A stretch of DNA of 64,000 nt. Source: Eumeta japonica (taxonomy: Eukaryota; Arthropoda; Insecta; Lepidoptera; Psychidae). Below are positions 12,181 to 22,890 of this stretch, one piece after another. Positions within the stretch are counted from its first letter, which is position 1. Every line of letters begins with the position of its first letter. Location of the stretch: contig BGZK01000213.1 in the NCBI GenBank assembly GCA_005406025.1, positions 434,001 to 498,000 of the forward strand, in the 5' to 3' direction. The notes beneath the pieces are model-generated. The model was not told where the DNA came from. It was given only the letters and a program-made list of their open reading frames with translations, and did not search any database. The translations under genes and the position numbers were made by a program.

Positions 12181-12593
12181 AACTTCCCGCTATTTTCGAG
12201 TTCAAAACATTCGAAAATATACGGGGTTTGACGCGTTTTTTTGAGTAAAAAAACAGTTTGTGTCGATTTCTTTCGACAACGATTTCTCGCAAACGAATCA
12301 ACCAATTTTGATTCAGTTTGCGGCAATCGACGTGTTTGTAATAGGTTAAAAGCTGATTAGATGTTGGAATTGATCGGTCAAGCCATTTTAAAGTTATTTT
12401 GAAAAAACCACTTTTAAAAAAAATTCTTAGTTTTTTGAAAATTTCTCGGACATATCTCAGAAATGATCAGGGAAGCTTCCTAGACCCTCAGAACGTCGAG
12501 ATCTGATGAGAACTCGATTTTTGAAAAATGGGATGAAACCAATAACTTCCCGAAAATTTTAGAAAAAAATTTCAATTTTCTTAGCGGGAAGTT
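12181..12593. mobile_element. short TIR element, AACTTCCCGCTA ends
   Basis: AACTTCCCGCTA at 12181-12192 is exactly inverted as TAGCGGGAAGTT at 12582-12593, giving a 413-bp unit with perfect 12-bp terminal inverted repeats. A second internal AACTTCCCG (12544-12552) pairs with CGGGAAGTT (12585-12593), so the right end can also form a terminal hairpin. The interior has one ACGATTTCTCGCAAACGAATC...ATTTTGAT module. A longer relative with three such modules lies at about 31680-32735. There is no coding potential. Which superfamily it belongs to is unclear to me. Confidence 0.75.
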
Positions 12594-13076
12594 AAAAATA
12601 ATTATTCTTACTGAATAATTAAGTTTTTGAAATATTTTTTATGTTGCTCTCTTTATTTTCAAGTTATCCTAAATTAATATGGCAAGTGACACATTTTAAC
12701 TTATATCGTGGTAAATATAATAAGAAATTTAAAATGAAGTCCTTTCCATCAGATAACCTTCATTTAAAACTAACCTCAACATCATTTTATTTCGAATACG
12801 ACCGTGAGTTTTGGAGTATTTTTTTCTAGGCGTTATTTTAGAATGTCAATTTATAATGTATGTATGTATGTGTTGTTATAAATATATATTTTATAAATTA
12901 CCATTATTAGAATATATTTAAAAGACCGTTAATGTAGTTAAATATCGAAACTAGGAGATCAGTATTGTTAAGACGATAAGATTGATGATACTGAAAGTTC
13001 ATGTACCCTATCATATCAATATTGTTGTTGTATTGAAGGCAATCTGGGTGCAATTTCTTTGCTTGAAAATCATTAA

Positions 13077-13334
13077 ATCCATATTGAACATACAACGATA
13101 CGAGTAATGAACAATGTCAGTGAAGCATATAATTTATGTATACAAGGATGGTACGCTCCTAATACAACTCGAGAGTTATTTGAATATATTAATAATAAAA
13201 GAAATCGAAGTAATGTTTTCTTACAAAATAATTATAAATGTGCCCTTTTACTTAGAATAATATGTTTCGCAGAAGAAGCGCAAAGACTCTGTAAACAGAC
13301 TGAGAACACTGTATACAGAAAATCCGTAGAATAA
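13077..13334 (+). other. unassigned open frame of about 85 codons
   Basis: A plus-strand frame is open from the stop at 13074-13076 to the TAA at 13332-13334. The first ATG is at 13107. The peptide is of ordinary, non-repetitive composition (begins MNNVSEAYNLCIQGWYAPNT and includes LFEYINNKRNRSN and two later Cys residues). I do not recognise the family. No convincing splice sites or upstream coding extension were found; the opposite strand is open over 12907-13095, which is probably chance. It could be a relic exon of a mobile element or a chance frame. Confidence 0.2.
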
Positions 13335-14344
13335 GACTCAGTATTACAACGAGTTGGGAGCTACATAAATAATCGGGTTCCCCACTTAAAATGCACTTAG
13401 CGAGGCCTAATAATGGAAAAAAGTAACTTAAAGCTCGCAAGCTCATCATCCAGGTCGTTAACGCGCGATCGGGGATAAAAATTGGAGCGGGGAGGCTGAT
13501 GCAAATTGAATATTCAAAAAAAAAAGTTATCAATGAAGCGTGCTTTCATAAGCTCTGACCTTTTTGGGATTGAATTCGTAGCGAGTGATTTCTTGAATAA
13601 TTCAAACTGATTATAATTTTATATTAAATGAAAAATTTAGAAAAAAAGAAATCATTTAACTTGATCCGTAAAATGTATTTTCATGAGCTATCAAAACACA
13701 GCGCTCAAAGTTGCCATTTCGTTTGAATACAATGAATAGTTATCCTACACATTAATTTTATATTCGACGAATCTATCAGAAGATATCATGTTTACTTAGT
13801 TAATAAAATGTACTGAGAAAAATTTATTCGTAAATTCGGTTACAGCAGTGTTGCCATATCAATAAATACTATAAAACAATACAATACACGTGGCAGTCGA
13901 GAAAATATTGTTTTATTCATATATTTATGTATATTATAAAACTCAACATCGCTCCGTCTCTAACTTTATGTCCTTTTTAGATGAAAACTACTTATTCGAT
14001 TACATGTTACCTTTCAAATTATTGGCTATGTTATCTGGCCAAGTCATATTGATATATTTTGTTATATAAAGTAAGTTATGAAGTGAACAGTGACGGCAAG
14101 TTGGAATGAAGTCGGAAAAGAGACGTCTTTGAAGCTTAAAACAAAGAATGACGTATAAAAAGAGGTCTCGATGAAAGTTAAATATTTGTTTACAAGCTAG
14201 GAAACAAAAAGGTCCATCAAATGCCTGGAAATCTAAAAGTGTGTTTAAATTAAAATTATTCGTCTTATTCCTATTTATCGCACAATGAACAAAACAAGTA
14301 ATGTAATTTATTTATAAAAATAATTCCTAAACAATAAATCTGTA

Positions 14345-14377
14345 ATCCGCGCGAGCGAAGCCGCGAGCACAACTAAT
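14345..14377 (+). repeat. RTE-like 3' tail
   Basis: GCGCGAGCGAAGCCGCGAGCACAACTAATA is the terminal signature that I associate with lepidopteran RTE-like LINEs. The similar sequence CGCGCGCAGTCGCGAGCACAGCTAGT ends a fragment at 58400-58430. Only the tail is recognisable. Confidence 0.55.
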
Positions 14378-15320
14378 ATAGTTTATTTGGACGTTCGTCA
14401 ATCATTCAAACCGTTGTGTAACACAGTTTCTATTTTATTTTTTTTGCATTTACATTTTGCAATTTAACATTTTTTTGCATGTATGGCTGTGCCTAAATAT
14501 TTTTTAATACGTCACTAATTGCAGTAGTGATTTTAACGTTATATATAAATTAAAGCATTCTACCGACGTCCCGTAATTATACATTTGTCTTTATTTCATT
14601 CGAACACAACTGAACCAATAAATTTTCCATTTTTACGCACAGAATTCCTTTACATGTCTAGATAAAAAATGGAATATGTATTATAACGCCACCTCATCTA
14701 GGAATTGAGCAGTATAATATATTCTACAAAATTAACACGGGCATTGCATACGGTTCAGAGATGCCGCCACAGGGGATATTTGACATAATGATATTACTAA
14801 ATTTTATTATAAATTTTTTATTACTTTTTATGAAAAAAGAGTAATCGCTATGGATCCCCAATTGTTCATAATTTCGAATAAGAAGTTGTTTATTTTGTAT
14901 TTCTTTTTATTGAGCTTCCGCAATCATCTGCAAACTCCTATTGCAGTCTTGCTATAAAATCACATTTATATGAATCACGGTTTCGTGTCTTCAGAGAGTG
15001 TGGTAATGATGTAGAAAAGGGAGAATCATCGTCGCTAAGTCCGTATAAAGAGCTATTGTAGGCGTTTTCCTTTCGGATTTCCTTCAGCATCAAAAGAATA
15101 TTGCCTTTGAAAATGACGCGCATGTTTTTAGAAGGTTTTACGGGGTTTGAAAGCGATCTTCAAAGGTTTGTTATATTATAAGACGCTGTCGCATGTTCCA
15201 CAGCATTTGTTTAATTATGTACATTTCTGATTTTTTAAACAATTATTTATATATTATTATTGCGAAAATTGAAAATATCGTTTTAAGAATTGTCATAAAC
15301 TCTTTAGCATTATTATGCAA

Positions 15321-15356
15321 GCGAATTGTATAAACTTTTTAGTTTATACAATTCGC
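15321..15356. repeat. perfect 16-bp hairpin with TTTT loop
   Basis: GCGAATTGTATAAACT (15321-15336) and its exact reverse complement (15341-15356) are separated by TTTT. This is a perfect 36-nt stem-loop in otherwise ordinary AT-rich intron, with no other copy noticed in the window. Confidence 0.9.
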
Positions 15357-15939
15357 AACTTAACAATGGATCGACGTAGTTTTTTGCATGGATATAGTTT
15401 ATTTGTCGACGAATGACATAGACTGTTTTTATCACGGAAAAGGCACGATTCCTGTAAGATAGAACCACAGCATAATCCTGTAATTACTGTTTAATGTTAT
15501 ATCGTCTGAACCGATTTTGATGCTATTTAATTCAAAGACAATTAACCCTTATAATAGTTTACACAATACTGCTTATCTTTAAAAAACGCACGATTTTTGT
15601 GGAATAGTTACTTGGAATAATTTTGTGATTGATTCTTCACATTTAAAAAGCCGAATGGATTTTAATGAAATTTAATAACGAGACGTTCTATGACCTATTT
15701 GACATATAGCGTACTTTTTATTCCTGAAAATGTATGCATTCCTGAAGAATAGTAATTATAATTAACTCCATGTATGGTGAATCGATCTGACTAAAATGAA
15801 GTTTGGGGATTAGTTTAATGTTGAAATGACTATTAAGATGCGTCGTGATCCGTCAAAACATATGGTTCGAGTGGGATTCAAAGTTATCCCAAACTTAACA
15901 GTATTCCATGAGGATGAAACAATAATTAGAATCAAAAAT

Positions 15940-16360
15940 TAATAGCGAGATCGGCATTAAAATGAAGAGCGAGATCAGAATCGGAAACGAGTGAGGATAG
16001 TCCCTGCCTTTTTTTCGATTCTGTTTTGATTCGATTTCGATTCTATTCATTTCGATTTCGATTCGATTTGGAATCGATTTCGATTCTGTTTCTATTCGAT
16101 TCTATTTCGATTCGAACTCGATTCCATTTCCACTCAGATTCTGATACCGATTCCAATTATGATATTTTTCTACACTCCAATCCACTGGTTGGTGTGGAGA
16201 GAATGGAGAGAAAAATATCAAAATCGGTAGAGTCAGTAAATCCAAAACTAAACCCGAGAACCGGATCAGTGTCAGCATCATAATTGAAAGAAACACCGAT
16301 TCATATAAAATGTGAAGGAGTTCATTCTATATTCCAGTGGGCGGAGCCGCAGGTGAATCC
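15940..16360. repeat. TTCGATT-rich degenerate tract with GGAGCCGC end
   Basis: From about 16010 to 16160 the hexamer-like words GATTCGATTTCGATT and GATTCTGTTT repeat densely; just before (15945-16000) the same theme appears on the opposite strand as GCGAGATCGG and GAGCGAGATCAGAATCGG. After the tract, CATATAAAATGTGAAGGAGTTC and GGGCGGAGCCGCAGGTGAA (16333-16355) match the tail modules of the family. A plus-strand frame through the tract would give an F/S/D/R-rich low-complexity peptide and is rejected as a gene. Confidence 0.65.
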
Positions 16361-16744
16361 TTGTATTTATATAATAATAACTGTCTAAAAAACAAGGTTT
16401 ACGAATTTGTCAAAATTCAGCTCAGCAAATGTAACACTATCGCTAGTCCCGGCTTTCGAATTTCTGATATGAAACGATTTTGCATAGCGATCAATCATGC
16501 TAAGTTAATATGATGTCGATACAAATTCAAATCAACTCCAATGGAATTTTTATTATGTACAATAACGCTTAAGGAATAATAGAAATTTTATGTACTGATA
16601 AATAAAGGCAGAAACGACATCATTTCTTCGTCATATTAATACGTCTAGATTTAATAGTGCTAACGACTGACTTTCTGTTAGATAAATAAGCATAATGAAT
16701 TAGACTTAGGCACAGGGCAACACATACTTACTATTTAGTGTAAT

Positions 16745-17012
16745 AAGTTTTTGTTTGGGGTTAAGCTCCCCACTGTGGCCCGGCGCGGGTCGGTAGCTGT
16801 TAACGTAGCTACGAATGTATTGTTACATAGGTATAACGTGTTGGTGCATCGGTACAATTGATAGAACATCCGAGACCCCCGGCTGAACGTGTTCAGGCGC
16901 GTAGTGAGTTGTTTTTAATTTGACTCAAGTTAAAAGCTCATTCGTTCGTTGTCAACATTGAACCGATACGTTCTCGTTCCAAAGTGACGCTCTTAACCGC
17001 TGCGCCATCACC
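16745..17012 (-). mobile_element. tRNA-derived SINE
   Basis: Read on the minus strand, the block starts near GGTGATGGCGCAGCGGTTAA. TGGCGCAGCGG (16997-17007) is a very good RNA polymerase III A-box. About 40-50 nt further, CGGTTCAATG (16956-16966) fits a decayed B-box (consensus GGTTCGANTCC). A tRNA-unrelated body and a GC-rich 3' part (CCGCGCCGGGCC region near 16775-16790) follow. The A- and B-box spacing and the sequence of the A-box support a tRNA-derived SINE rather than a functional tRNA: no acceptor stem closes it. The 3' boundary is uncertain. Confidence 0.65.
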
Positions 17013-17858
17013 GTTCAACATTGCTATTAATTCTGAGCAACAATAATCCTATGGACTCGTGACAGATAGACGTATCGGTCCGCTAATAGCCCTATCGGAA
17101 GACAATGAGGAATAAATGTGCACGCGGCATGGAACAAAGCGGTCATTGTTTCGTGTTACGAAAAATGCAGACGCGCTTGAGACGAGCGCGTCTGTTCACG
17201 CAAGATAGTTCACGGCCGTCTGACGCGACGAAAAAATGAATTTGTACGTCGGAACAGACGCAGAGGTGAGCAGTGGTCAAGAGTGTAACAAAAGACACCG
17301 GGTCGGATGTTTGGTCACGGGAGGATAGAACAGAGAGTGTTTGACTTGAGCCAAATGGCACTACTAGATCATTATTCGGGAAACACATTAAGCCATCGGT
17401 CTCGGCTCATTGGCGACGACCGTCCTTAGCAGCCCTCAATCCAAACTGGGTCAGCGTGGAGGACTCGAGGTCCAAGGTTCTCAATCCTGAGTTGAAACAA
17501 CGAAACAGATAGAACAAAAATAAATGTCTTTCATAGACTACTTTTGCAAGATAATAGGTTTGAATTAAAATAAGCGCGTCGACAAGGTCGTATTAAATAT
17601 GTTGTAATACACGTTTGGTTTGGATCTTAAAAAAAAAAATATATCGCAAAAGTCCTTGACGTTTGTGATGTAAAATATTGTCGACTCGAAGATATAAATG
17701 CGAAGAAACGATAACGAAAACAATCTAAATTAGAAATTGAATTTCAACACGAATACGAAATATTCGACCATGACATAAAGAGTATAAGATTTATCAATTT
17801 AATTCGTTCTATAACTGATAAACGAATCGCATATGAAAGATAGATATGATGAACTCAC

Positions 17859-18007
17859 AGATCTCTTCTGATGGTGATGGTGTTCCAGCTTCATGGTGGC
17901 GCACCTGTTCAGGGCTGCCAACCTCCGGAACAGGGACTGGAGCGAATCGGCGTCCAGAAACGGATGGTCTTTCTGAACGCCCGACACGTCGATCGGGAAT
18001 TGCAAGT
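17859..18007 (-). CDS. cv-c: crossveinless-c / DLC1-family RhoGAP, second SAM-domain exon
   Basis: A 149-nt coding exon encodes the C-terminal half of the SAM domain. Its first two bases complete an Asp codon with the last G of the exon at 56452-56523; then 49 codons begin LQFPIDVSGVQKDHPFLDAD and continue through LFRRLAALNRCATMKLE to QKRS. This closely matches the vertebrate DLC1 segment FPIDISLVKREHDFLDRD...LCRRLNTLNKCAVMKLE (from memory). The acceptor is a pyrimidine-rich ...TTTTTCATTCACAG and the donor GTGAGT follows a TCT codon, so the exon ends in phase 0. An insect-specific run of four His precedes QKR. DLC1/cv-c proteins inactivate Rho GTPases during epithelial morphogenesis; in Drosophila the gene is needed for crossveins, spiracles and Malpighian tubules (established knowledge). 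The exon is GC-richer than its flanks, as expected for coding sequence. Confidence 0.95.
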
Positions 18008-18472
18008 CTGTGAATGAAAAAATGGAAAAGTGAACATGTGTGAATAACGTAAAACCTTTATGGATTTAGTTTGGTATCACCAGGCATGATGTTCTAGCGA
18101 GTGCGCGCATTGCTATTCATAGTCAAAAAAAGTTAACAAATTTCGGTTAAGATTGATAGATTTCAGTTGGTTTAATAGATAGCATAAAAAATATCTAATA
18201 AAATAAATATCCTTCCATAACCATCTTGTGGTCTACGCTTCTGTAAATTAAACGAGTAATAATGGATTTGATCTTGAAAACGTAACTATTTTTTTTTTAC
18301 TTTTACAATTGTAAACATTTTTTTTCTTTTTTTGTTACTAATCGAACCTTCCCCATAATAGTCTTTTTCACATTACTCAAACCATATGATTGAGGAATTG
18401 ATCTTAGGGCTAGTATGCGTCAATAGTACAATAATCAAAATACAATGTGTTTTGATATAAAGTTTGTCATGA

Positions 18473-18495
18473 GCCCACATATAACATATGTGGGC
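18473..18495. repeat. 10-bp hairpin GCCCACATAT
   Basis: GCCCACATAT (18473-18482) and its complement (18486-18495) are separated by AAC. It lies just downstream, in plus-strand coordinates, of the cv-c exon's acceptor region and has no transcription-terminator role in this context. Confidence 0.7.
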
Positions 18496-18539
18496 GATAT
18501 TAAATTTTAATGAATGCGTAATTAAATGACAACACCCTT

Positions 18540-18710
18540 CATATCCCGTTCACTTCGCGAGTGCGTTGTATTCAACCGTTTGACGGTGGGGTGTAACAGT
18601 TGACAGAAGTTGTATCGCCAACTTCCGTGACGTCACGGTCGACACGTTCAACTTTACGAGTATACAATTGCGAGGCGGGCAGAGACCACTGTTTACCCGA
18701 GTACGGCGAA
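18540..18710. promoter_or_regulatory. CpG-richer island with 14-bp CRE palindrome
   Basis: CCGTGACGTCACGG at 18625-18638 is a perfect 14-bp palindrome containing the full CREB/ATF site TGACGTCA. The surrounding 170 bases are rich in CpG (CGCGAGTGCG, CGGTCGACACG, GAGTACGGCG) compared with the intron. It sits about 600 nt intronward of the SAM exon. A CRE-type regulatory element is plausible; function is inferred only from the motif. Confidence 0.35.
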
Positions 18711-19416
18711 TGCTAGAGGTTATTCTTACGTATACATCACTAGATTTTATAATTTAACACATTAATCAGCTTTTAGATTGTTGAAAAAGTAGAATTGTCA
18801 TTTTTTTGGAATTCCTTTTTTTGGAACCACCTTTATAAGTAACGGGGGTTGTCATTTTTTATTACTAGAATTAGAATTAGTATTATTTTACCCTTTATAA
18901 TTGTCTTACTCAAATTATTGTTTTCGTCGTTACCTATGTATGTGTCGACGATAATGAGACATTTTAAAATATTTAATGCAGAATGCCTGACCTAGTGTGG
19001 ATATCAATAGCTGTAAGCAACCAGATATATTTGATTGATATCTCAGGTGATTATTTTCAATTTGGACCGACGCATATTTATGAATGTAAGTTTGCTTTGC
19101 TCTTATTTTTGAAAAAAAAAAAATATTTAAACAACCAATCAACGCGCTTTAGTTCGATGAAATCAGGAGATAAAACACCGTCAATAAATCACAGCGAGTT
19201 TGTTTTAGCAAACATATGACAGAATCCAATAAGCTGTCTTCTTATCAGATGATTGGCTCTCCATAGATCATCCGTGTGCTTCACGTGCACTTTTAATTTT
19301 CCGATGTCACATATATTTATGTCGCCGTTACTCTGCTGTGTGCATTCTAAGCCATGAAATTGCCTTCCGGACCGTGTCGTGAGTGGTGACTGATGGTTGC
19401 AAAAAAAAATTATTGT

Positions 19417-19710
19417 TTGTCTGTAAAATCGGTTTAAGGACGATAATTTTACGTGATAACGTCATAAGAAAACATTGATGAAAAGTTGCATACTTTTATG
19501 AATTTAATTCAATTATTATCACTGAATTATCATTGTATAGGGAAAGAAAGATGAACCGAGCCAAGCCGAACGCTTAAGGCGATCGTGCCTTTCTATCGTT
19601 TGTTCCGCGCTCTCGCTCGTACGTTCGGCTTAGGCGGAACGTGACAATGAGTCATGTTTTTTCGTGCGTACAGCCGGCGTTCATCGATTTTTAAGACGTT
19701 ATCATGTCAA
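19417..19710. mobile_element. inverted-repeat element with CGCTCTCGCTCG core, short copy
   Basis: This copy starts TTGTCTGTAAAATCGGTTTA and ends AAGACGTTATCATGTCAAAA. Near the ends, TTTTACGTGATAACGTCATAA and, inverted, TAAGACGTTATCATGTCAAAA form a terminal-type inverted repeat. The core has GTTCCGCGCTCTCGCTCG, GCTTAGGCGGAACG and TGACAATGAGTCATG. The copy at 55322-55710 matches along the whole length but carries about 95 extra nucleotides in the middle. Neither copy has a protein-coding frame, so this is a non-autonomous element. I recognise its core as widespread in Lepidoptera, without a superfamily name. Confidence 0.8.
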
Positions 19711-20039
19711 AAAAAAAATGAAATATATGAAAAATAATTAAACAATAAGCATTTTAAAGACAAAATTTATGACATATTATATTTTACGAATTCACTTCAA
19801 TTATGGTAGCTGTAACTCCAGTAGTATTAAAAAAAATCATTTATAAAAATACATCTACATCATTAATTTTTCATTTATAGTCAATATAAACATTGGAAAC
19901 GAAGCACCGCTTCTAGTAACCGCCTATGTTAATTAAAATATATATGAAAAAGAAAATGTATAAAAATGTTGCCTGTCTGCATATCGCTTGTAAAATATAG
20001 ATGATTTAAGGATCTTGAATAAGATTTTGACCTTTCTTA

Positions 20040-20115
20040 AAGCCTCCATCCTATCCTGATTCTGATCTCATTACCGATCCGTCTTGATCTTATTACGGAT
20101 TTCTCTCGAAAGAAA
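20040..20115. repeat. short GATTCTGATCTC tract
   Basis: CCTGATTCTGATCTCATTACCGATCCG followed by CTTGATCTTATTACGGATTTCTC is a small member of the GATTCC/GATCTCGG tract family. No tail module is obvious. Confidence 0.45.
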
Positions 20116-21185
20116 TTACTTTTTTTTTCAAAATTGAATTCCTTGTAAGAACCTATCCGCCTTTATTAATGAGTACACCATAGTTATTATATAGCGTGTT
20201 TGATAGCAATTACAATTTCGAAATTTGACGTCATGATTTTAAGGTGACAGAACCCTAAATTACTTGTAGTATATTAATATAGTAGTAAGTATAATACCAA
20301 ATAAATAAACAGAACGAAAATGTGATACCGAATATTTAAAGAGTATTTTAAAAAAGTTCTGTCTCTTCAGACATTTAAAAGGAATGCCTAGAAAATGTAT
20401 AAAATACCATACGCTACGCCATACATAGGAAATTTATGAAAATAATTCTCAATTTTCTCTACGTATTTCTTAAATGACTCTTCTCTTATATGTACAACAA
20501 AGAAAGTGAATAAGATCGCCGTCTATCGGAAGCAATAAAAGAGAAGGAAATTATATTGGGTATCTACGGAACCCTCTCAATGCGAGCCAGGAGTAGCGCT
20601 CGATCGATTTTTTTTTCAAATCATCCGGGACGGACAACGAACGACCAATTTCCTTATCGGTTAGCCGGCTGACCTCACTACAAGGAAATGGAAAATCATA
20701 TTTGTGTGTAGTCGAGTGTTTTGTGTTCGTGTTCGAGAGGTTTCATTTTATGGAAACATGCATGTTTTGGAGTTAATAATGTGTCTACGTCCGAATCGGA
20801 ATCGGACGAGAAGGTCAGAATAAACGAGTTTCCGATTTTATAATATTAGCAGCGATAGTTTATACGACACGCTTGGTGGTAAGGCGACGGTGAATCTCAG
20901 TGGAGGTACTCGTATGTACATGATCATTTGGTATTTATTGAAGACGACTTGCTTATGTTCAAGGTATTACAGTTTTCGTTTTTGATTGGCTATTTAAGAT
21001 TTTCAGAAAATCTACAATTACTCACCAAAAGTAAAATTATATGAACATTACGTTCTATTACAATATAATTTTTTTATTATGATACGAACACTTTTTTTAT
21101 TGTTTCATATTCGGGTAGATCATTAAACTTTTTCTAGAAGATAGTCAACTCCTCAGGATCAAGGATTTTTTATTTACATGACATA

Positions 21186-21330
21186 GTCGAGGCGCAAACG
21201 AGCAGGCGAACCATCAGAAAGTAGATGTTCACCACCGCCCATGAACATCTGCAATCCCAGAGAAGTCACCGGTGCATTGTTGGCCGTTTGGAAGGAAATA
21301 GGATATCTAATAGAAGGGGATCGGGTTGAT
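21186..21330 (+). mobile_element. LINE 3' tail, copy 1 of 3
   Basis: GCGCAAACGAGCAGGCG, then CACCACCGCCCATGAACATC, TGCAATCCCAGAG, CACCGGTGCATTG and GGAAATAGGATATCTAATAG form a phrase that I recognise as the 3' tail of a common lepidopteran LINE. Copy 2 at 48560-48680 shares CGCCCATGAACA, GCAATCTC, GTACATTGCCG and ATAGGATATCTGATGG in the same order. Copy 3 at 30040-30135 is on the other strand. Sequence after 21330 (to about 21450) may still belong to the element. Confidence 0.75.
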
Positions 21331-21749
21331 GGAATAGGAAGAAAGGCAGGGAGCCACTAAAACTCTCACTCCCTGGACGAAATACAACAGCGAAAGTGGC
21401 TACTTCACATCCGTATTCTGTAAGAGTGTGATAGACCCGCTCCATTCTCATGTTGAAGCAATGTTAGCCACAGTATGGTTTCACCACAAATCATAATTTT
21501 CAAGGTTTGAAAGTTTCATAATTTCGAAGGCATTGTTAAGTAATATAAATTTGTAATCGGTGGGAATGAAGGATTTTCGTCGAAAATTCTCGATGTAAAT
21601 AAAAATTGCAACACTTTATGTAAAATATTACTTAGTGGGTCATGTACACGTATAAAAACCTGTTCTATGCCCCCGCAAGAAATAAGCACCCCTTTACCTA
21701 AAACGCGTGAAGCACACGAATCAAAATTATTGTTATTCTGACTTCCGTT

Positions 21750-22120
21750 CGCGGCTTCGCCCGCGTGGTCATGGACGGCGATTGCTATCTCGTGCTTGAT
21801 TCTTATCTCGCTCTCCGTGCTACTTCGTCTTACTCTCGATTCCGACCACGGCTCCGCTTTTGATTCTGAAGTCGGTCCTCATTTAAGTAGATTCCGATTC
21901 TGGTCCCGCTCTCGAATTTGATTTCGGTACTGTTTCTCATTTCGATTCCAATCACGCTTTCCGTTTTAATTCTAGTCCCGCATTCGATTCGGATCTCGGT
22001 CCCGTTCTCAATTTCGATTCCCGATATCGAATCTCGATTCTGCTCGCGTTCACGCTAACGATTTAGATTCCGCTACTGATCACGGTTCCGATTTGGACGA
22101 AGCCGGAGCTCGCACATACA
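21750..22120. repeat. GATTCCGGTCCCG degenerate minisatellite, longest copy
   Basis: Over about 320 bases the words TCTCGATTCC, GATTCTGGTCCCGCTCTCGA, GATCTCGGTCCCGTTCTC and GATTTCGATTCC recur with loose spacing of about 24-30 nt. The tract begins beside TCGCGGCTTCGCCCGCGTGG (21752-21771), the family's GC-rich end in reverse orientation, and ends near GACGAAGCCGGAGCTCG (22097-22113). It is the best example of the tract family, and it has no coding sense despite partly open frames. Confidence 0.75.
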
Positions 22121-22739
22121 TGCGTATTTTTTTATCATTAAAACAATTTAAACTTTTTTATTTATGAACTAATTGGAATAAATCAAACACTAAATATTAC
22201 GGGAAGCTTGCCAAAATACATCAATAAAAATCTAATTCAAATCGGTTAAGCGGTTTTTGATATTAGCGTGCGTAAACGCATTGACAAAACAGACAAAAAT
22301 TGCAAAAACTATTTATTTAGCTTCGGTAACATAAGTAAAACATGTATAAATTGTCTTCTTTTTCTTTTTAATATTTAAGTACAGACACATTTCGTTTACA
22401 ATTTTATTACATGTATACATACATATAGATTTCGAGAACACTCAGATATTTAGAAAAACCTATCCGGTTTTGTTTTAATGACATATTAAATATAAAAGTA
22501 AACACCTCTTTATATTAAAAACAAATTTTCACGTATTTATAGAATGTATTATGATTAGTCGTCCATTTTATATGCTAATAAAATGACACTTCACGAAATT
22601 GGAATCTCTAAAATAGTGTTAATGATTGTATTAATTGCACCACTATAATCAAACAATTCTCATTAAAATAAATCGTAAATAAAATCTATCAAGGAATAAT
22701 ATAAGAATCTACAACACATCTACAATAGAGTGACCGAAG

Positions 22740-22890
22740 TAGACCACTCTTTATTGTGGAGCGTTGCGAGCGATGCCGCGTGACGTCACTTCCGTTACAC
22801 TCGTAAACAGAGCTGGGACGCCGGAAGTGTCATTCCGCTTGCGAAGCTTCCGGTACGGGTCTTAGTTAAGTGACAGTCACGGCGAGGGAT
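22740..22890. promoter_or_regulatory. CpG-rich island with TGACGTCA
   Basis: TGACGTCA at 22781-22788 lies in GATGCCGCGTGACGTCACTTCCG, in a stretch rich in CpG (GCGTTGCGAGCG, GACGCCGGAAG, CTTCCGGTACGGG). The pairing of TGACGTCAC with a CTTCCG ETS-type word is similar to, but not an evident copy of, 18621-18638. Candidate regulatory element; only motif evidence. Confidence 0.3.

Larger units (their letters stand above)
1..17858 (-). other. cv-c: cv-c intron downstream of the second SAM exon (5' part only)
   Basis: This segment follows the GTGAGT donor of the exon at 17859-18007 on the minus strand, so it should be intron until the next cv-c exon. I looked on the minus strand for the DLC1-family linker (expected words resembling WTFQR soon after the SAM domain) and for RhoGAP and START motifs and recognised none. 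The sequence is mostly AT-rich with many stops in all frames. It is filled with repeat fragments listed separately. Stretches with nothing I can name include 1-1350, 6900-7450, 7720-9990 and 17020-17858. That the whole stretch is one intron is an inference; a short or divergent exon could have been missed. Confidence 0.75.

Noticed and set aside
16956..17012. Functional tRNA gene on the minus strand
   Set aside because: A- and B-box-like words are present, but no paired acceptor stem or anticodon arm could be drawn; a SINE head explains it better.
17143..17480. Possible cv-c or reverse-transcriptase coding segment just downstream of the SAM exon
   Set aside because: Some frames are open and moderately GC-rich, but none shows RhoGAP or reverse-transcriptase motifs or phase-0 splice borders.
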